A stretch of 64,000 nt of DNA from Herpetosiphon gulosus (GCF_039545135.1 NZ_BAABRU010000015.1:62001-126000); one strand, 5' to 3'; shown: positions 26,483 through 37,129, numbered from the stretch's first letter. Numbers and translations: made by a program. The notes: generated by a model not told the origin, from the letters alone.

Positions 26483-26550
26483 TTGATCCACGAAGAGCAC
26501 GAAGTTACACGAAGTTTTTGATGGGTAGTTTCGTGCCCTTTGTGAATTGT
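26483..26550. repeat. CACGAAG-family intergenic repeat
   Basis: TGATCCACGAAGAGCACGAAG and a degenerate inverted counterpart TTTCGTGCCCTTTGTGAATT lie between queA and the convergent zinc-ribbon gene. Related to the blocks at 23423, 28236 and 45370. Confidence 0.5.
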
Positions 26551-26552
26551 GA

Positions 26553-26801
26553 TTAGCCCTTTTGCTGAGCTTGATAGGCTTGCCACAAGGCTTGAGGATC
26601 TTCGGCATAGAGCATGATATGGCCACACTCACCGCAAATCGCACAGGTTACCCACGTATCAACCCCGCCCTTGGCAAAAACCGCCTTAGGATTGGTATAG
26701 ACTGTCACCATCAAACGTTCATAGCGTTTTTCCATCTCGTGAATGGTTGCAGTCGGAATAATTTTGTCGGATCGACACATCGCACACTGAACAGGCAACA
26801 T
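26553..26801 (-). CDS. Small protein with two zinc-binding cysteine pairs
   Basis: This 82-residue protein has CAMC near the N-terminus and CAICGECG further on, a likely treble-clef or zinc-ribbon arrangement. Its core VDTWVTCAICGECGH suggests a folded small domain. No family is recognised. A GGGAAGG site precedes the ATG. It is convergent with queA. Confidence 0.7.
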   Translation of the reverse strand: MLPVQCAMCRSDKIIPTATIHEMEKRYERLMVTVYTNPKAVFAKGGVDTWVTCAICGECGHIMLYAEDPQALWQAYQAQQKG

Positions 26802-26862
26802 CTAAGCCTTCCCTTCTAAATGTGCAGCTATGCTTCATGGTTAAAACCTTCAGCCTGCTACA

Positions 26863-27837
26863 TCAACGATTGAATACTGGTTGCATCAAATCAAGCTCCG
26901 GCATGCTGATCGGCACGCTCACTTGCAGCGTATTCAAATCCAAGATCCGCAGGGCAGTATGATATGTGTTCAAATCGTAGGTGGTGAAGGCAATTCGCTG
27001 ATCAAGCCATTGCGGGTTGAAGGCATTATCTTGCAATAAGGTTGGTTCACTGCCATCACGCTTGATTGTATAGATCGTATTACTCGCGATATCTCCGCCA
27101 ACCATGGAACTAGCAAAAAATACATAGGCTAATTGCTGGCTATCAGGCGACCAAATTGGACTTTGGGCACGTCCACGAGCTTTGGTTAATTGCTGTAAGC
27201 CTTGAGCATCAGGCTGAATCAAATACAATTCACGGCCCGCTGATTCTTCATCACTAAACCCACGCGATGAACTAAATGCGATCAAACTGCCATCAGGCGA
27301 CCATCGTGGCATCCAATCTTGGGCTGGATCGTTGGTCAGTTGCAACACGTTACTACCATCACGATTGATGCGATAAATTTCATCATTGCCCGAACGATTG
27401 GATTGAAAGACCAATTGTTGTCCATCAGGTGACCAACTTGGGTGTTGATCGTCGCCAGCCTCAGTGGTTACTTGAACCAAATTACTGCCATCTGCAGCAC
27501 TGATATAAATGTTGAAGCCATCGCTATCTTGCACCGCAAAGGCCAACTCATTACCATCAGGCGACCAAGTTGGGTCAAGCGCCATCGGAAAATCAGGATT
27601 GAGCACTTGGGCAGGGCTGCCGTCAAGCGCCGCCAGCATAATTGTCACAGCGTTGGGCTGATTGGCAACAAATGCCAAGCGTTGCGGTACATCGCCCACG
27701 GTTGGCGTTGCAATAGCTACAATTGTAGGGGTTGAAGGCACACTAGTTGGTTGGCTAGTTGGTTCGACAGTTGTGCTCATACAGCCAGTTAAACAACCAA
27801 ACAAGCCAAGTAATGTTAAGCTACGCACAAGGTTCAT
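26863..27837 (-). CDS. TolB-like beta-propeller lipoprotein
   Basis: This 324-residue protein starts with a lipoprotein signal (LFGCLTGCMS). A threonine/proline-rich linker follows, then at least five repeats of the PxWSPDGxxLAF type, the WD40-like/TolB propeller blade. It probably sits on the outer face of the membrane and binds proteins or polysaccharide. GAGGAACCT precedes the ATG. It is divergent from the OsmC gene. Confidence 0.85.
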   Translation of the reverse strand: MNLVRSLTLLGLFGCLTGCMSTTVEPTSQPTSVPSTPTIVAIATPTVGDVPQRLAFVANQPNAVTIMLAALDGSPAQVLNPDFPMALDPTWSPDGNELAFAVQDSDGFNIYISAADGSNLVQVTTEAGDDQHPSWSPDGQQLVFQSNRSGNDEIYRINRDGSNVLQLTNDPAQDWMPRWSPDGSLIAFSSSRGFSDEESAGRELYLIQPDAQGLQQLTKARGRAQSPIWSPDSQQLAYVFFASSMVGGDIASNTIYTIKRDGSEPTLLQDNAFNPQWLDQRIAFTTYDLNTYHTALRILDLNTLQVSVPISMPELDLMQPVFNR

Positions 27838-27879
27838 AGGTTCCTCACACAGATTTCGATCATTTGGAAAAGGTGTTTT

Positions 27880-28236
27880 ATGCGAATTTCAGTTACACAA
27901 CCCGATCAACTTGACTTGATCTTTGATGGGCAGTCATTTAGCTATCCCGCTGATCTCAATCCGGTGCAATTGCAGGCAGCTGCTTTGGTTGGCTGCACCG
28001 CTGCAGTGATGGAGCGCTACGCTCAAACTGCCGAGCTTGATTTAAAAGGCACAACGTTGGTCATTCGCTGGAGCTTTGGCAGCGAGCCACGCCGCATCGA
28101 TCGCTACGAAATTGAAGTTACGCTCCCAGCCACAATCTCCCAAACCCGCCAAGCTGCTGTTTTACGCGCCGCTCAGCATTGTACGGTGCATGCAACCTTG
28201 GAGCACCCGCCATTAATTACGATTCGCCAAGTTTGA
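27880..28236 (+). CDS. OsmC/Ohr family protein
   Basis: This 118-residue protein is shorter than typical OsmC (about 140). Both redox cysteines are present: C39 in VGCTAAVME and a second in AAQHCTVHATL. OsmC proteins are thiol peroxidases for organic hydroperoxides. The missing N-terminal strands are common among small OsmC relatives. It is a single gene. Confidence 0.85.
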   Translation: MRISVTQPDQLDLIFDGQSFSYPADLNPVQLQAAALVGCTAAVMERYAQTAELDLKGTTLVIRWSFGSEPRRIDRYEIEVTLPATISQTRQAAVLRAAQHCTVHATLEHPPLITIRQV

Positions 28237-28340
28237 GATCCACGAAGGACGAAACCACGAAGGACGCGAAGAGCAAGAAGTTTTTTAGCCACGAATTGCA
28301 CGAATTCCACGAATAATCTTCTAATTCTCAGTCCTTATTT
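28236..28340. repeat. CACGAAG-family intergenic repeat
   Basis: Direct and inverted CCACGAAGGA and CACGAATTCCACGAAT tracts, ending in the TATGCTCTATGCTCTATG tract. It lies between the OsmC and SIMPL genes. Confidence 0.55.
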
Positions 28341-28384
28341 TATGCTCTATGCTCTATGTTCGTCCTTACCGATCCCCAACAGAC

Positions 28385-28423
28385 AAAAAATAGGCTTGCT
28401 CAAGCATAATACTTGAGCAAGCC
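28385..28423 (-). terminator. Intrinsic terminator of the SIMPL gene
   Basis: A perfect 12-bp hairpin GGCTTGCTCAAG/CTTGAGCAAGCC is followed on the minus strand by TATTTTTT. Confidence 0.85.
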
Positions 28424-28461
28424 CACAGTTTCAAGGATTTAGCGCTGAAATCGAACTGAGC

Positions 28462-29193
28462 TTATTTTAGTTCGAAAATCACTTGAACTTCAATGACTTG
28501 GCTTTGTTGGCCAGGTTGGATTGGTGCACCAGCCCCAACAGCCATATCGCGTGATTCGTAGGCGACTGGATAGGTTACAGGGGTTGACGTTTCGCTGATA
28601 ACCAAGACTTCGCCAACTTGAGCGTTGCTCACGGCGGCGTATTGTTCAGCCCGCAGTTGAGCATCTTTGATTGCAGCTTGGCGAGCGGCTTCCAATGATT
28701 TAGCTGGGTCAGCGACATCAAAGCTCAAGCCTGAAATGTTATTTGCACCAACTTCGACCACTTTATCCAACAAGCCGCCAGCATCGCTAACCGAAACTTT
28801 GACGCGCACGTTGTTGTTGACATCGTAGCCCTTCAAAACTGGGGTGTTGCCCGAATAGTCGTAGCTTGGCGAGATATTAAGGTTGGTGGTTTGAATATCG
28901 GCCTCGGCGATGCCAGCGGCTTTCAATTGCTCGATCAGGGCATTCATTTTGGTGTTGTTTTCGCTCAAAGCGCTTTTAGCATCTGCTGCGTTGGTATTGA
29001 CCCCAATCGTCACATAGGCAATATCGGGAGTTACTTTGACTTCACCGCGACCAGTAACTGAAATTCGTTTGCGGCTCTCGGTATCGGTTTGGGCGGCACT
29101 ACCACGGGGTAAAATCACCAACGAGGCAATTCCAAACCCAACAATCAACAACAGTGCCAACGACCAACCAATAATTGAGTTACGAGCATTCAT
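28462..29193 (-). CDS. SIMPL domain (DUF541) protein
   Basis: This 243-residue protein has one N-terminal TM or signal-anchor segment (about 8-32), then a SIMPL domain with the usual ISVTGRGEVKVTPDIAYVTIG start and GYDVNNNVRVKV. SIMPL proteins are exported and oligomeric; the function is poorly defined (E. coli YggE is linked to oxidative stress). GAGGAATGGATA precedes the ATG. Its own terminator follows. Confidence 0.9.
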   Translation of the reverse strand: MNARNSIIGWSLALLLIVGFGIASLVILPRGSAAQTDTESRKRISVTGRGEVKVTPDIAYVTIGVNTNAADAKSALSENNTKMNALIEQLKAAGIAEADIQTTNLNISPSYDYSGNTPVLKGYDVNNNVRVKVSVSDAGGLLDKVVEVGANNISGLSFDVADPAKSLEAARQAAIKDAQLRAEQYAAVSNAQVGEVLVISETSTPVTYPVAYESRDMAVGAGAPIQPGQQSQVIEVQVIFELK

Positions 29194-29331
29194 TATCCAT
29201 TCCTCATACTAATAAGCAATTAAGTGAACTCTACAAGCAGTGCTCAGCTCCATCCGGCTTGGGTGATGCGCTGCTTATTTGGTTTCTGTATACTCAACGC
29301 TCCAGGCTTGCAATTTGTTCCCGCAAGCTTT

Positions 29332-29340
29332 TGATATAAT
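29332..29340 (+). promoter_or_regulatory. Extended -10 promoter element for ltaE
   Basis: TGATATAAT combines the TG extension with a perfect TATAAT, 74 bases before the start codon. No -35 box with normal spacing is evident. Confidence 0.45.
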
Positions 29341-29413
29341 TGTTTAGTGCTTCAGCAGCCACTTGCCAGCAACTTTAGGCGCGTAATTGGCTAGAATTTC
29401 GAAGGAGTTAACC

Positions 29414-30448
29414 ATGATCGATTTGCGCAGCGATACCGTCACGAAGCCAAGTTTGGCCATGCGTGAGGCCATGCATCACGCCGAGGTTGGCGACGATGTG
29501 TTTGGCGATGATCCAACGGTCAATCAATTACAACGCTATGCCGCCGATCTGGTTGGCAAAGAGGCGGCGATTTTTGTGCCAAGCGGCACGATGGGCAATT
29601 TGGCGGCAATTTTGGCCCATGCTGGGCGTGGTCAAGAGCTGTTGCTTGGCGATGAATCACATATTTATCATTATGAGGCGGGTGGCGCTTCAGCCTTGGG
29701 TGGCTTGGTGTTTCATCCCATCCCAACCAATACCCAAGGCGAGCTTGATTTAGCGGCTTTGAATGCGGCAGTACGCCCAGCCTACGATGCCCATGCCGCT
29801 CAGGCAGGTTTGGTATGTCTGGAAAACAGCCATAATCGCTGTGGTGGCACGGTGCTTTCATTGGAATATTTGGCGCAGGTGCAGCAATGGGCCAGCAGCC
29901 AAAATTTACCAGTGCATATGGATGGGGCACGAGTGTTCAATGCAGCGGTGGCGCTGGGTGTACCAGCTAGCACCGTTACTAAGCATGTCGATAGCGTGCA
30001 ATTTTGCTTATCCAAAGGCTTGGGTGCACCAATTGGCTCGATTGTGGCAGGCTCAGGCGAGTTTATCAAAAAAGTGCATCGCTGGCGCAAAATGCTTGGC
30101 GGCGGCATGCGCCAAGTTGGGGTAGTAGCAGCGGCGGGCTTGATTGCGCTCAACGAAGGCCGCGAACGCTTGATCGATGACCATGTAAATGCCAAAATGC
30201 TGGCCGAAGCACTCAGCCAATTACCCCAAATCGAGCTTGATTTGGCTTCGGTGCAAACCAATATTATCGTTTTTGGCTTGCGCGATAGCACGTTTAGCCC
30301 TGAACAATTGGTTGAACGTTTGCGCCAAGCAGGGGTTTTGATCGTGCCATTCAAAGGCCGTTTACGGGCTGTAACCCATGTTGATGTTAATCGTGAGCAA
30401 TGCGCCGAGGCCGCCAACATCATCGCCAAGGTGCTGCAAAGCGCTTAA
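29414..30448 (+). CDS. ltaE: Low-specificity L-threonine aldolase
   Basis: This 344-residue PLP enzyme cleaves threonine or allo-threonine to glycine and acetaldehyde. MIDLRSDTVTKPS, EVGDDVFGDDPTVNQL and the PLP-lysine region FCLSKGLGAPIGS are diagnostic. AAGGAG precedes the chosen ATG; nine upstream in-frame codons lack a ribosome site. Confidence 0.95.
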   Translation: MIDLRSDTVTKPSLAMREAMHHAEVGDDVFGDDPTVNQLQRYAADLVGKEAAIFVPSGTMGNLAAILAHAGRGQELLLGDESHIYHYEAGGASALGGLVFHPIPTNTQGELDLAALNAAVRPAYDAHAAQAGLVCLENSHNRCGGTVLSLEYLAQVQQWASSQNLPVHMDGARVFNAAVALGVPASTVTKHVDSVQFCLSKGLGAPIGSIVAGSGEFIKKVHRWRKMLGGGMRQVGVVAAAGLIALNEGRERLIDDHVNAKMLAEALSQLPQIELDLASVQTNIIVFGLRDSTFSPEQLVERLRQAGVLIVPFKGRLRAVTHVDVNREQCAEAANIIAKVLQSA

Positions 30449-30535
30449 TCCCGTTACAAATTTTGCACTTTCGCGCCCTGCGGCTCGTGTATCCTATAGA
30501 CATCAATAATCGCATCTAGACAAGGATTTTGGGCT

Positions 30536-31615
30536 ATGACTGAAATAGCTAACAAGCTTGCCATTGTTCGTGCAGCAATTGCACGCTATAAATATGGCGC
30601 TGTGCGTTTGCGCGGTGTCGATTGGTTTGCATGGGTCACAGCGGGCTTAGATAATGTGGTGATTTTAACGACTGAAACTGGGATTGCCGAGGTGGTAATT
30701 ACCGCCGATCAAGCGTTTATCGTAACTGATTCAGTCGAAGTTGATCGTCTATGCGACCAAGGCATTCCCGCCGAATATCAGCTTTGGGCAACCAGTTGGT
30801 CTACGCCTTACTTACTCAATCAGGCAGTGCGCGAGTGGAGCAACGCCACCTTGGTAGCCTCGGATCGGCCAGCCCAAGGCGAGGTTGGCCTACCACCCGA
30901 ATTAGTTGCGGCTAAATTGCGCTTAGGGCCCGAAGAAATTGCCCGCTATCAGGCGCTTGGCCGCACGACTGCCCAAATTATGACTAAGGTGCTGAGTGCT
31001 ACGAAACCTGAGTGGACAGAATTTCAATTGGCGGGAGCCGCCGCCGCCGAGCTTTGGAGCCATGGCATTCATCCAGCTTTGACCTTGGTTGGCGGCGAAC
31101 GCCGATTGCCGTTGTATGGTCACTTGCCAGCCACTCACGAGCCAATCGGCCAACGCACGATGTTGGTGGTTTGTGCTCGTCAAGGTGGTTTGTATGCCAA
31201 CGTCAGCCGCTATATTCATTTTCGGCCTGAAACTGCCGCCGAACGCGCCAGTTACGAGCAAGTGATTGCAATCGAAGCCGAGATGATCGCCACAGCCCAA
31301 ATTGGCAGTACGGTTGGCGCAGTCTACGATGCAACTGTGGAGGCTTATACCAAACGTGGTGTCGTCGAGCAGATGCAGCGGTTGCATCAAGGTGGCACAA
31401 CTGGTTATCGTTCACGCGAAGTTGTGGCGCGGCCAGGCGAACCAACAATCATCGAAGCCAACACAGCAATGGCGTGGAATCCCAGTTTAGCTGGCGTAAA
31501 AATTGAAGATACAATTATTCGCAGCGCTGCTGGAGTTGAAGTTCTTTCGGTTGATCCTGCGTGGCCAAGTGTGGAATATGCAGGTTTACGCCGAGCATTA
31601 CCATTAGTCATCTAG
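30536..31615 (+). CDS. M24-family (creatinase/aminopeptidase-P fold) protein
   Basis: This 359-residue protein has an N-terminal creatinase-like domain and a C-terminal pita-bread fold. The conserved E of KIEDT near the C-terminus is present, but several of the usual metal-ligand motifs (the two aspartates of aminopeptidases) are not obvious. It may be a non-canonical or inactive member. GalT begins 12 bases after its stop, suggesting co-transcription. Confidence 0.75.
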   Translation: MTEIANKLAIVRAAIARYKYGAVRLRGVDWFAWVTAGLDNVVILTTETGIAEVVITADQAFIVTDSVEVDRLCDQGIPAEYQLWATSWSTPYLLNQAVREWSNATLVASDRPAQGEVGLPPELVAAKLRLGPEEIARYQALGRTTAQIMTKVLSATKPEWTEFQLAGAAAAELWSHGIHPALTLVGGERRLPLYGHLPATHEPIGQRTMLVVCARQGGLYANVSRYIHFRPETAAERASYEQVIAIEAEMIATAQIGSTVGAVYDATVEAYTKRGVVEQMQRLHQGGTTGYRSREVVARPGEPTIIEANTAMAWNPSLAGVKIEDTIIRSAAGVEVLSVDPAWPSVEYAGLRRALPLVI

Positions 31616-31627
31616 GAGCAAAGCCCA

Positions 31628-32662
31628 ATGAATCTCAGTGATACTCCTCATCGCCGTTACAACCCGCTGACCGATGAATGGGTCTTGGTTTCGCCGCATC
31701 GCACGGCCCGCCCATGGCAAGGCCAAGTCGAAAAAACCATTCCCGATCAGCGCCCAGCCTTTGATCCACAATGCTACCTTTGCCCTGAAGTAACTCGCGC
31801 CAATGGCGAGATCAATCCAGCCTATGCTAGTACCTTTGTGTTTCCCAACGATTTTGCCGCATTGCTGCCCGATAGCCCGAGTGCTGCGCTTGATGATGGC
31901 CTATTTCAAGCCCATAGCGAACGTGGTATCTGTCGGGTGATTTGTTTCTCGCCACGCCACGATTTGACCTTGGCCGAAATGAGTATCCCCGATATTCGTT
32001 TGGTCGTCGATTTGTGGGCCAGCCAATTTAGCGAACTAGCCGCGATCGATTGGATCAAGCATGTCGAGATTTTTGAAAATCGCGGGGCCGCGATGGGGGC
32101 GAGCAATCCCCACCCACATGGCCAAATTTGGGCCAATGAGAGCATCCCAACCCTTGTCGCCACTGAACAGCGCAGCCAAAAAGCCTACTTTGCCCAACAC
32201 CAACGCCCCTTGCTGATCGATTATGTCGAACAAGAATTAGTGCGGGGTGAACGAGTAGTTTATGCCAACGATTATTGGGCAGCGGTCGTGCCATTTTGGG
32301 CAGTTTGGCCGTATGAAACCATGCTCTTGCCACGTCGCGCGGTGAGCACCTTGGCCGAATTAAGCGAAGCCGAACGCGATGGCCTCGCCGATTTACTCAG
32401 CCATACCCTGATTCGCTACGATAATTTATTCCAAACTTCATTTCCTTATACCTTTGGTTGGCACAACGCCCCATGTGATGGCGAACAATACCCTCATCAC
32501 GTTGTGCATGCCCATATTTACCCGCCATTGTTGCGCTCGGCCACGGTGCGCAAATTTATGGTTGGCTACGAAATGTTGGCGCAACCGCAACGCGACTTAA
32601 CCGCCGAAACTGCCGCTCAGCGGCTACGCGATTTGCCCAGCCTGCATTGGACTAAGCTCTAG
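31628..32662 (+). CDS. galT: Galactose-1-phosphate uridylyltransferase
   Basis: This 344-residue Leloir-pathway enzyme exchanges UMP between UDP-glucose and galactose-1-phosphate. [23 protein letters not shown] (zinc ligands) and the active-site [10 protein letters not shown] (catalytic HPH) are clear. AGGAG precedes the start. No galK or galE is adjacent. Confidence 0.95.
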   Translation: MNLSDTPHRRYNPLTDEWVLVSPHRTARPWQGQVEKTIPDQRPAFDPQCYLCPEVTRANGEINPAYASTFVFPNDFAALLPDSPSAALDDGLFQAHSERGICRVICFSPRHDLTLAEMSIPDIRLVVDLWASQFSELAAIDWIKHVEIFENRGAAMGASNPHPHGQIWANESIPTLVATEQRSQKAYFAQHQRPLLIDYVEQELVRGERVVYANDYWAAVVPFWAVWPYETMLLPRRAVSTLAELSEAERDGLADLLSHTLIRYDNLFQTSFPYTFGWHNAPCDGEQYPHHVVHAHIYPPLLRSATVRKFMVGYEMLAQPQRDLTAETAAQRLRDLPSLHWTKL

Positions 32663-32664
32663 CT

Positions 32665-33018
32665 AAATGTTCCCTCACCCCCTAGCCCCCTCCTTTCAAG
32701 GGTAGGTTGGTCACCAGCATTGCGGATCACCACCCTTCCGTCCCGCCTCAAGGCGGGAAACGTCGGGGGCTTTAATCCCCCGACACCCCCTCAAGGACAG
32801 TTGGTGGTGAACAGGAATCCACCGATGAACCACGGGATTGGTGGTTCACAACGGAAAACGATTAAAAACCTACCCTTGTAAGCTAGCCCCCTCTCTCGCA
32901 CGCGCGGAGAGGGGGAAACACCACGAAAAAAGCCCCTCTCCGCGCTCGGCGGGAGAGGGGTTGGGGTGAGGGAATACAACCAAACCTTTATTGCAAGGCG
33001 GGGTCAGGGGTAAGGGAA
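32665..33018. repeat. Large inverted-repeat element (CCCTCACCCCC family)
   Basis: The left end reads CCCTCACCCCCTAGCCCCCT and the right end GGGGTTGGGGTGAGGG, with further internal GGGAGAGGGG/CCCCTCTC arms. Inside lies GGCGGGAAACG and matching tracts. Shorter relatives occur at 36918, 39985 and 49277. It fills the space between galT and the convergent dehydrogenase gene. No gene is recognised inside. Confidence 0.7.
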
Positions 33019-33022
33019 CTTC

Positions 33023-34063
33023 CTAGATTGTAATCCAACCACCATCGTTTTCATCGGAGCGATGAGCAGCATCAAGCAAACTTTGGGTCAGCAAGCCATC
33101 GCTAAACGTTGCGGCTTGCTCCAATGCATCAAGCTGACCACGGCTGTAGGCCTTCAAGGCATGGCCAAGATAGACCGTTCCCACTGGGAAGTTACCGCTG
33201 ATTTCGCTGGGAATCGCTACCGTATGAGCGGGTGTGCGCTCTTGCCACTCGCCATCGCGCTCGGCGTGCCACAAACGTGCGCCTTCAATTTTGATCGCGC
33301 CATGCTCACCATGAATGATCATGCGATCATTTTCGTTGAGCGCTGCCACGCCGCTGATCATAATTGAAGCAAAACCACCATTAGCCAAACGCACTTGAGC
33401 CGTAGCAAAATCGTCGCTAGTGACTGGCAAGAGTTGATCGTCAAGTGGGCGCTCAGCCACAAAGGTGTGCAAGCTCGCACGAATTGAGCTGAAATCGCCA
33501 CAGAGCCAACGCAACATATCAATTTGGTGTGAGCCAATTGCTCCCCAAGCACCGCCAGCTTGCTCTTTATCGCTCCACCAATTCCAAGGGCGTTGCGGAT
33601 CAGCGCGCGAAGAGAAAATCACGCTGCTGTTGACATGGCGAATCTGGCCGATCGCATTATCATTAATTAACGCTCGGGCCATTTGAAAAATTGGTAAAAA
33701 GCGCAATTCATGATCGATCAAACTTAATTGCTCAGGATGGGCTTGGGCGGCTTCGAGCATGGTTTGGGCTTCGAGCACATTCAACGCCGTCGGTTTTTCA
33801 CACAACACATGCTTGCCAGCCTCTAAGGCCGCTACGCTCATTTCGCAATGTGTCCCTGGTGGGGTCACAATCGAAATCAAATCGGCATCGCTGCTGAGCA
33901 AATCGCGCCAATGCTCGAAGGCTTCAACATTCAAAGAGGCAGCTTCACGCTGAGTTTTTTCATAATTTTGGGCGGCGATCCCCACGATTTTCAGCCCAGC
34001 CGAACGAAAGGCTGGCACCTGAACGCGAGCACCCCAACCGGTTCCAATAATTGCAATCTTCAT
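33023..34063 (-). CDS. Gfo/Idh/MocA family oxidoreductase
   Basis: This 346-residue NAD(P)-dependent dehydrogenase has an N-terminal Rossmann motif (IAIIGTGWGARVQVPAF), the conserved CEKP at the domain junction (HVLCEKPTALN), and the later WNWWSDKEQAGGAWGAIGSHQID region. Substrates are typically sugars or inositols; the specificity here is open. GGGAGG lies nine bases before this ATG; an ATG two codons earlier is too close to it. Confidence 0.9.
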   Translation of the reverse strand: MKIAIIGTGWGARVQVPAFRSAGLKIVGIAAQNYEKTQREAASLNVEAFEHWRDLLSSDADLISIVTPPGTHCEMSVAALEAGKHVLCEKPTALNVLEAQTMLEAAQAHPEQLSLIDHELRFLPIFQMARALINDNAIGQIRHVNSSVIFSSRADPQRPWNWWSDKEQAGGAWGAIGSHQIDMLRWLCGDFSSIRASLHTFVAERPLDDQLLPVTSDDFATAQVRLANGGFASIMISGVAALNENDRMIIHGEHGAIKIEGARLWHAERDGEWQERTPAHTVAIPSEISGNFPVGTVYLGHALKAYSRGQLDALEQAATFSDGLLTQSLLDAAHRSDENDGGWITI

Positions 34064-34096
34064 CGACATAAACCTCCCTTGGAGCGCAATGCAATC

Positions 34097-34741
34097 CTAA
34101 TGTGCGGCGAGTTGGGCAAGGCTTTGCTCGATCTCCTGCCGTGGCAAGCCCAATTGCTCAAGGCTTGCATCGCTGCGAGTGAGCAATTGATGATACCACG
34201 CCTGAGCATCGCTGCATGCGGCTTCAGCAAATTCGGTCGCCTCAAGCCACTGCCAGAGATGATCCTCGGCATTAGGATAATCGCCCACTGCTGCATAGAC
34301 GCGCCAAGCATCGTCGAGAGTTGCAGGCTCTAGCTCGTAATTGCTCAATTCGTACAGCCCAGCCTTAGCCGCCTCGCGCACTTCGGGCGGAATTTGCTGA
34401 TTTGAACGCACCAAGGCTCCATACAGCATCAAGGCTCGATCAAAGCGACGATAGGCTTCGTCGATCATGCCTTGTTCTTGGAAACACTGGCCTTCAGCAA
34501 CATGCAAGGCTGCCAGCACCGCACACCGATCAAGATCAATTGTGCCCTCGAATTGAACTAACTTGAGCAAATCTTCATCGGGCAACAAATCAACAAAGTG
34601 GCTATGGGTATCGAATAAATCGCGATAGGCCGTGTTGATTGCCGCTTGAGCCTCTTCGACCGAACCAGCCTCGCGCAAATGCACAATCTTGCGCCAAACA
34701 AGGCCAAATTGCTCGATCAAGCGTAAAATGTAATCTCGCAT
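34097..34741 (-). CDS. Helical hypothetical protein, DUF6483-like
   Basis: This 214-residue, acidic, all-helical protein begins MRDYILRLIEQFGLVWRKI and has TPR-like helical pairs in the middle. It resembles my memory of DUF6483 proteins. It lies just downstream of the DUF255 gene on the same strand (53-base gap), with GAGGAGCT before the ATG, and may share its operon. Confidence 0.6.
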   Translation of the reverse strand: MRDYILRLIEQFGLVWRKIVHLREAGSVEEAQAAINTAYRDLFDTHSHFVDLLPDEDLLKLVQFEGTIDLDRCAVLAALHVAEGQCFQEQGMIDEAYRRFDRALMLYGALVRSNQQIPPEVREAAKAGLYELSNYELEPATLDDAWRVYAAVGDYPNAEDHLWQWLEATEFAEAACSDAQAWYHQLLTRSDASLEQLGLPRQEIEQSLAQLAAH

Positions 34742-34794
34742 AGCTCCTCAAAAAAGAGCGCAGCCTGTGGTTGCCCATACACTGCGCCAACAAC

Positions 34795-36840
34795 TTAGCC
34801 TAATTGGTTGATCAACTGGTTGGGATCGTTGGTTGGCAATTTGCAAGCCCGCCGCACACAGACATAGGCCGTGGCTTGCTGGTTGAGCAATGGTCGTTCA
34901 GCCAACAACGGAATCAACTGCTGAGCCGCTTGATCATCTGGCCGACAGGCAGCCACGACTTTGTTGGGTTGATAGTTGCGATAGGTCGCTTGCAACAACG
35001 CTTTGAACGCAGGATCAGCGGGATCGCCAATTAGAGCAACTTCGCGTGGTTCAGCAAGCGCAAAATCGGCGGCAGCCAACAAACGCCCAAACGCCCCAGG
35101 CAGTTGCAACAATGCACCACTCAAATTCGCCAGCACGGTTTCGGCGTATTGGCGATATTCGTAGCGATCAAGCAGGGTGGCCAAACGCAGCAACACATCA
35201 ACCGCCACCGAATTTCCGGCAGGCGTAGCATTGTCGTAAAGGTCGCGAGGTCGCGTGATCAACTGCTCATGATCGCTGGCCGTGTCGAAAAAGCTGCGCT
35301 GTTGTGCATCCCAGAAGCGCTCAGTCATGCTTTCGGCCAATTCAATCGCCACTTGCAGCCAGCGCAGATCAAAGGTTGCCTCGTACAAGGCCAGCATGCC
35401 ATCGGCAACACAGGCATAATCTTCGAGGTAGCCCTTGAATTTAGCCTGACCATCTTTGTATGAACGATACAGTTGGCCATTTTGATAGAGCTTGCTGGTA
35501 ATAAATTCAGCGTTGCGAATCGCCGCAGCGCGATAATCGGCATTATCGAGCACATTGGCGGCAAAGGCCAAACTGCGCAGCATCATGCCATTCCACGAAG
35601 CCAAAATCTTTTCATCGCGGCCTGGGCGAATGCGCGTATTGCGCTGAGCCAAGAGCGTGGCACGAATTGCGGCGATGCGCTGGGCCAAATCTGCCTCGCT
35701 AATGCTCAACTCTTTGGCAACCACGCTAGGATCTTGGGGCACATACAAAATTGTATGACCCTCAAAATTGCCTTCGGGCTGAATATTCCAATACAACTGA
35801 GCGAGAGCTGCATCCTCAGGGCTGAGCAATTGCTGAATTTCAGCTACGCTCCAAACATAAAATTTGCCCTCTTCGCCTTCGCTATCAGCATCTTCCGCAG
35901 CATAAAAACCGCCATCAGGGCTAGTCATATCGCGCAAAATGTAGTTGATGCTTTCTTCAGCAATTCGCCGATAAAACGGCTCATGGGTGGCTTGGTAGGT
36001 TTCGAGATAGAGCTGGCTGAGCAAGGCATTATCGTAGAGCATTTTCTCGAAGTGCGGCACGAGCCACTGAGCGTCGACCGAATAGCGGGCAAAGCCACCG
36101 CCAAGCTGATCGTACATGCCGCCGTTGGCCATTGCTTGCAAGGTTTGGGTCACTTGATTGAGCGCATCTTGATCGTCGCTGCGCAGCCAAGTTCGCAGTA
36201 CCATGCCAAAAATCAAGGCTTGCGGGAATTTCGGCGCACCGCCGTAGCCACCAAAACGCGAATCGAATTGGCTCATTTGGCGTTGAGCCGCCACATTCAA
36301 TTGGCTTTTGCTCAATTTCACTTGCTCAAGATCGAAGCTCAAAATATCTTCTAAATGCTCACGCATCTGCTCGGCGCTTTGAAACACCTCTTCGCGACGG
36401 TCGCGATAGGCTTCGGCCACGCCATGTAGCACCTGTTGAAACGAAGGCATATTGTGGCGCGGCTCTGGGGGAAAGTAGGTTCCACCATAAAACGGTGCAC
36501 CATCAGGGGTTAAAAAGACCGTCATTGGCCAGCCGCCGTGGCGGGTCATCGCTTGCACAGCGGCCATATACAACGAATCAATATCAGGCCGTTCTTCGCG
36601 ATCAACCTTGATATTGATAAATAATTCGTTCATGACGGCAGCAGTCGCTGGATCTTCAAACGATTCATGGGCCATAACGTGACACCAATGGCAAGCGCTA
36701 TAGCCAACACTTAATAAAATTGGTTTATCATCTTGTTTGGCACGTTGCAAGGCCTCTTCACCCCAAGCATACCAATCGACAGGGTTTTCGGCGTGTTGCA
36801 ACAAGTAAGGGCTAGTTTCATGAATTAAACGATTTGCCAT
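34795..36840 (-). CDS. DUF255/YyaL (SSP411-like) thioredoxin-fold protein
   Basis: This 681-residue protein has an N-terminal thioredoxin-like domain ([23 protein letters not shown] at the active-site position in [17 protein letters not shown]) and a long alpha/alpha-barrel domain like glycosidases or epimerases. The NPVDW..W and CHWCHVM motifs are hallmarks of the YyaL family. Function is uncertain. The ribosome site is AAGGAG. Confidence 0.92.
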   Translation of the reverse strand: MANRLIHETSPYLLQHAENPVDWYAWGEEALQRAKQDDKPILLSVGYSACHWCHVMAHESFEDPATAAVMNELFINIKVDREERPDIDSLYMAAVQAMTRHGGWPMTVFLTPDGAPFYGGTYFPPEPRHNMPSFQQVLHGVAEAYRDRREEVFQSAEQMREHLEDILSFDLEQVKLSKSQLNVAAQRQMSQFDSRFGGYGGAPKFPQALIFGMVLRTWLRSDDQDALNQVTQTLQAMANGGMYDQLGGGFARYSVDAQWLVPHFEKMLYDNALLSQLYLETYQATHEPFYRRIAEESINYILRDMTSPDGGFYAAEDADSEGEEGKFYVWSVAEIQQLLSPEDAALAQLYWNIQPEGNFEGHTILYVPQDPSVVAKELSISEADLAQRIAAIRATLLAQRNTRIRPGRDEKILASWNGMMLRSLAFAANVLDNADYRAAAIRNAEFITSKLYQNGQLYRSYKDGQAKFKGYLEDYACVADGMLALYEATFDLRWLQVAIELAESMTERFWDAQQRSFFDTASDHEQLITRPRDLYDNATPAGNSVAVDVLLRLATLLDRYEYRQYAETVLANLSGALLQLPGAFGRLLAAADFALAEPREVALIGDPADPAFKALLQATYRNYQPNKVVAACRPDDQAAQQLIPLLAERPLLNQQATAYVCVRRACKLPTNDPNQLINQLG

Positions 36841-36917
36841 AGCGGCTCCTTAACTAATCTACCAGTAGTATATAGCAGGTCGTGGTGCGAGGAGATTAAT
36901 GGAATACTAACTTTTTG

Positions 36918-37092
36918 CGCTCCTTCACCCCCTAGCTCCTACTTAATGAAGATAGATTTTAAGAAATTAAGACCATACCCTCACCCCCGCCCCCTCTCCC
37001 ACTGCGGCGGGCGAGGGGAGTTCCAAGTTTCATGATCGAGGGATTCCCCCTCGCTCGCTTGGCGGGAGAGGGGGCTAGGGGGTGAGGGTTTA
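36918..37092. repeat. CCCTCACCCCC-family inverted-repeat element
   Basis: CCCTCACCCCCGCCCCCTCTCCC and GGGAGAGGGGGCTAGGGGGTGAGGG form opposing arms about 100 bases apart. It occupies the space between the DUF255 gene and the gene at 37130. Confidence 0.65.
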
Positions 37093-37129
37093 GTCTAATA
37101 GATTTATGATAGTTGATGGAGCACTATAT

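Noticed and set aside
35473-36354. 293-codon open frame opposite the DUF255 gene
   Set aside because: It is antisense to a clear protein-coding gene with conserved motifs, has no ribosome site and its translation resembles no protein family.
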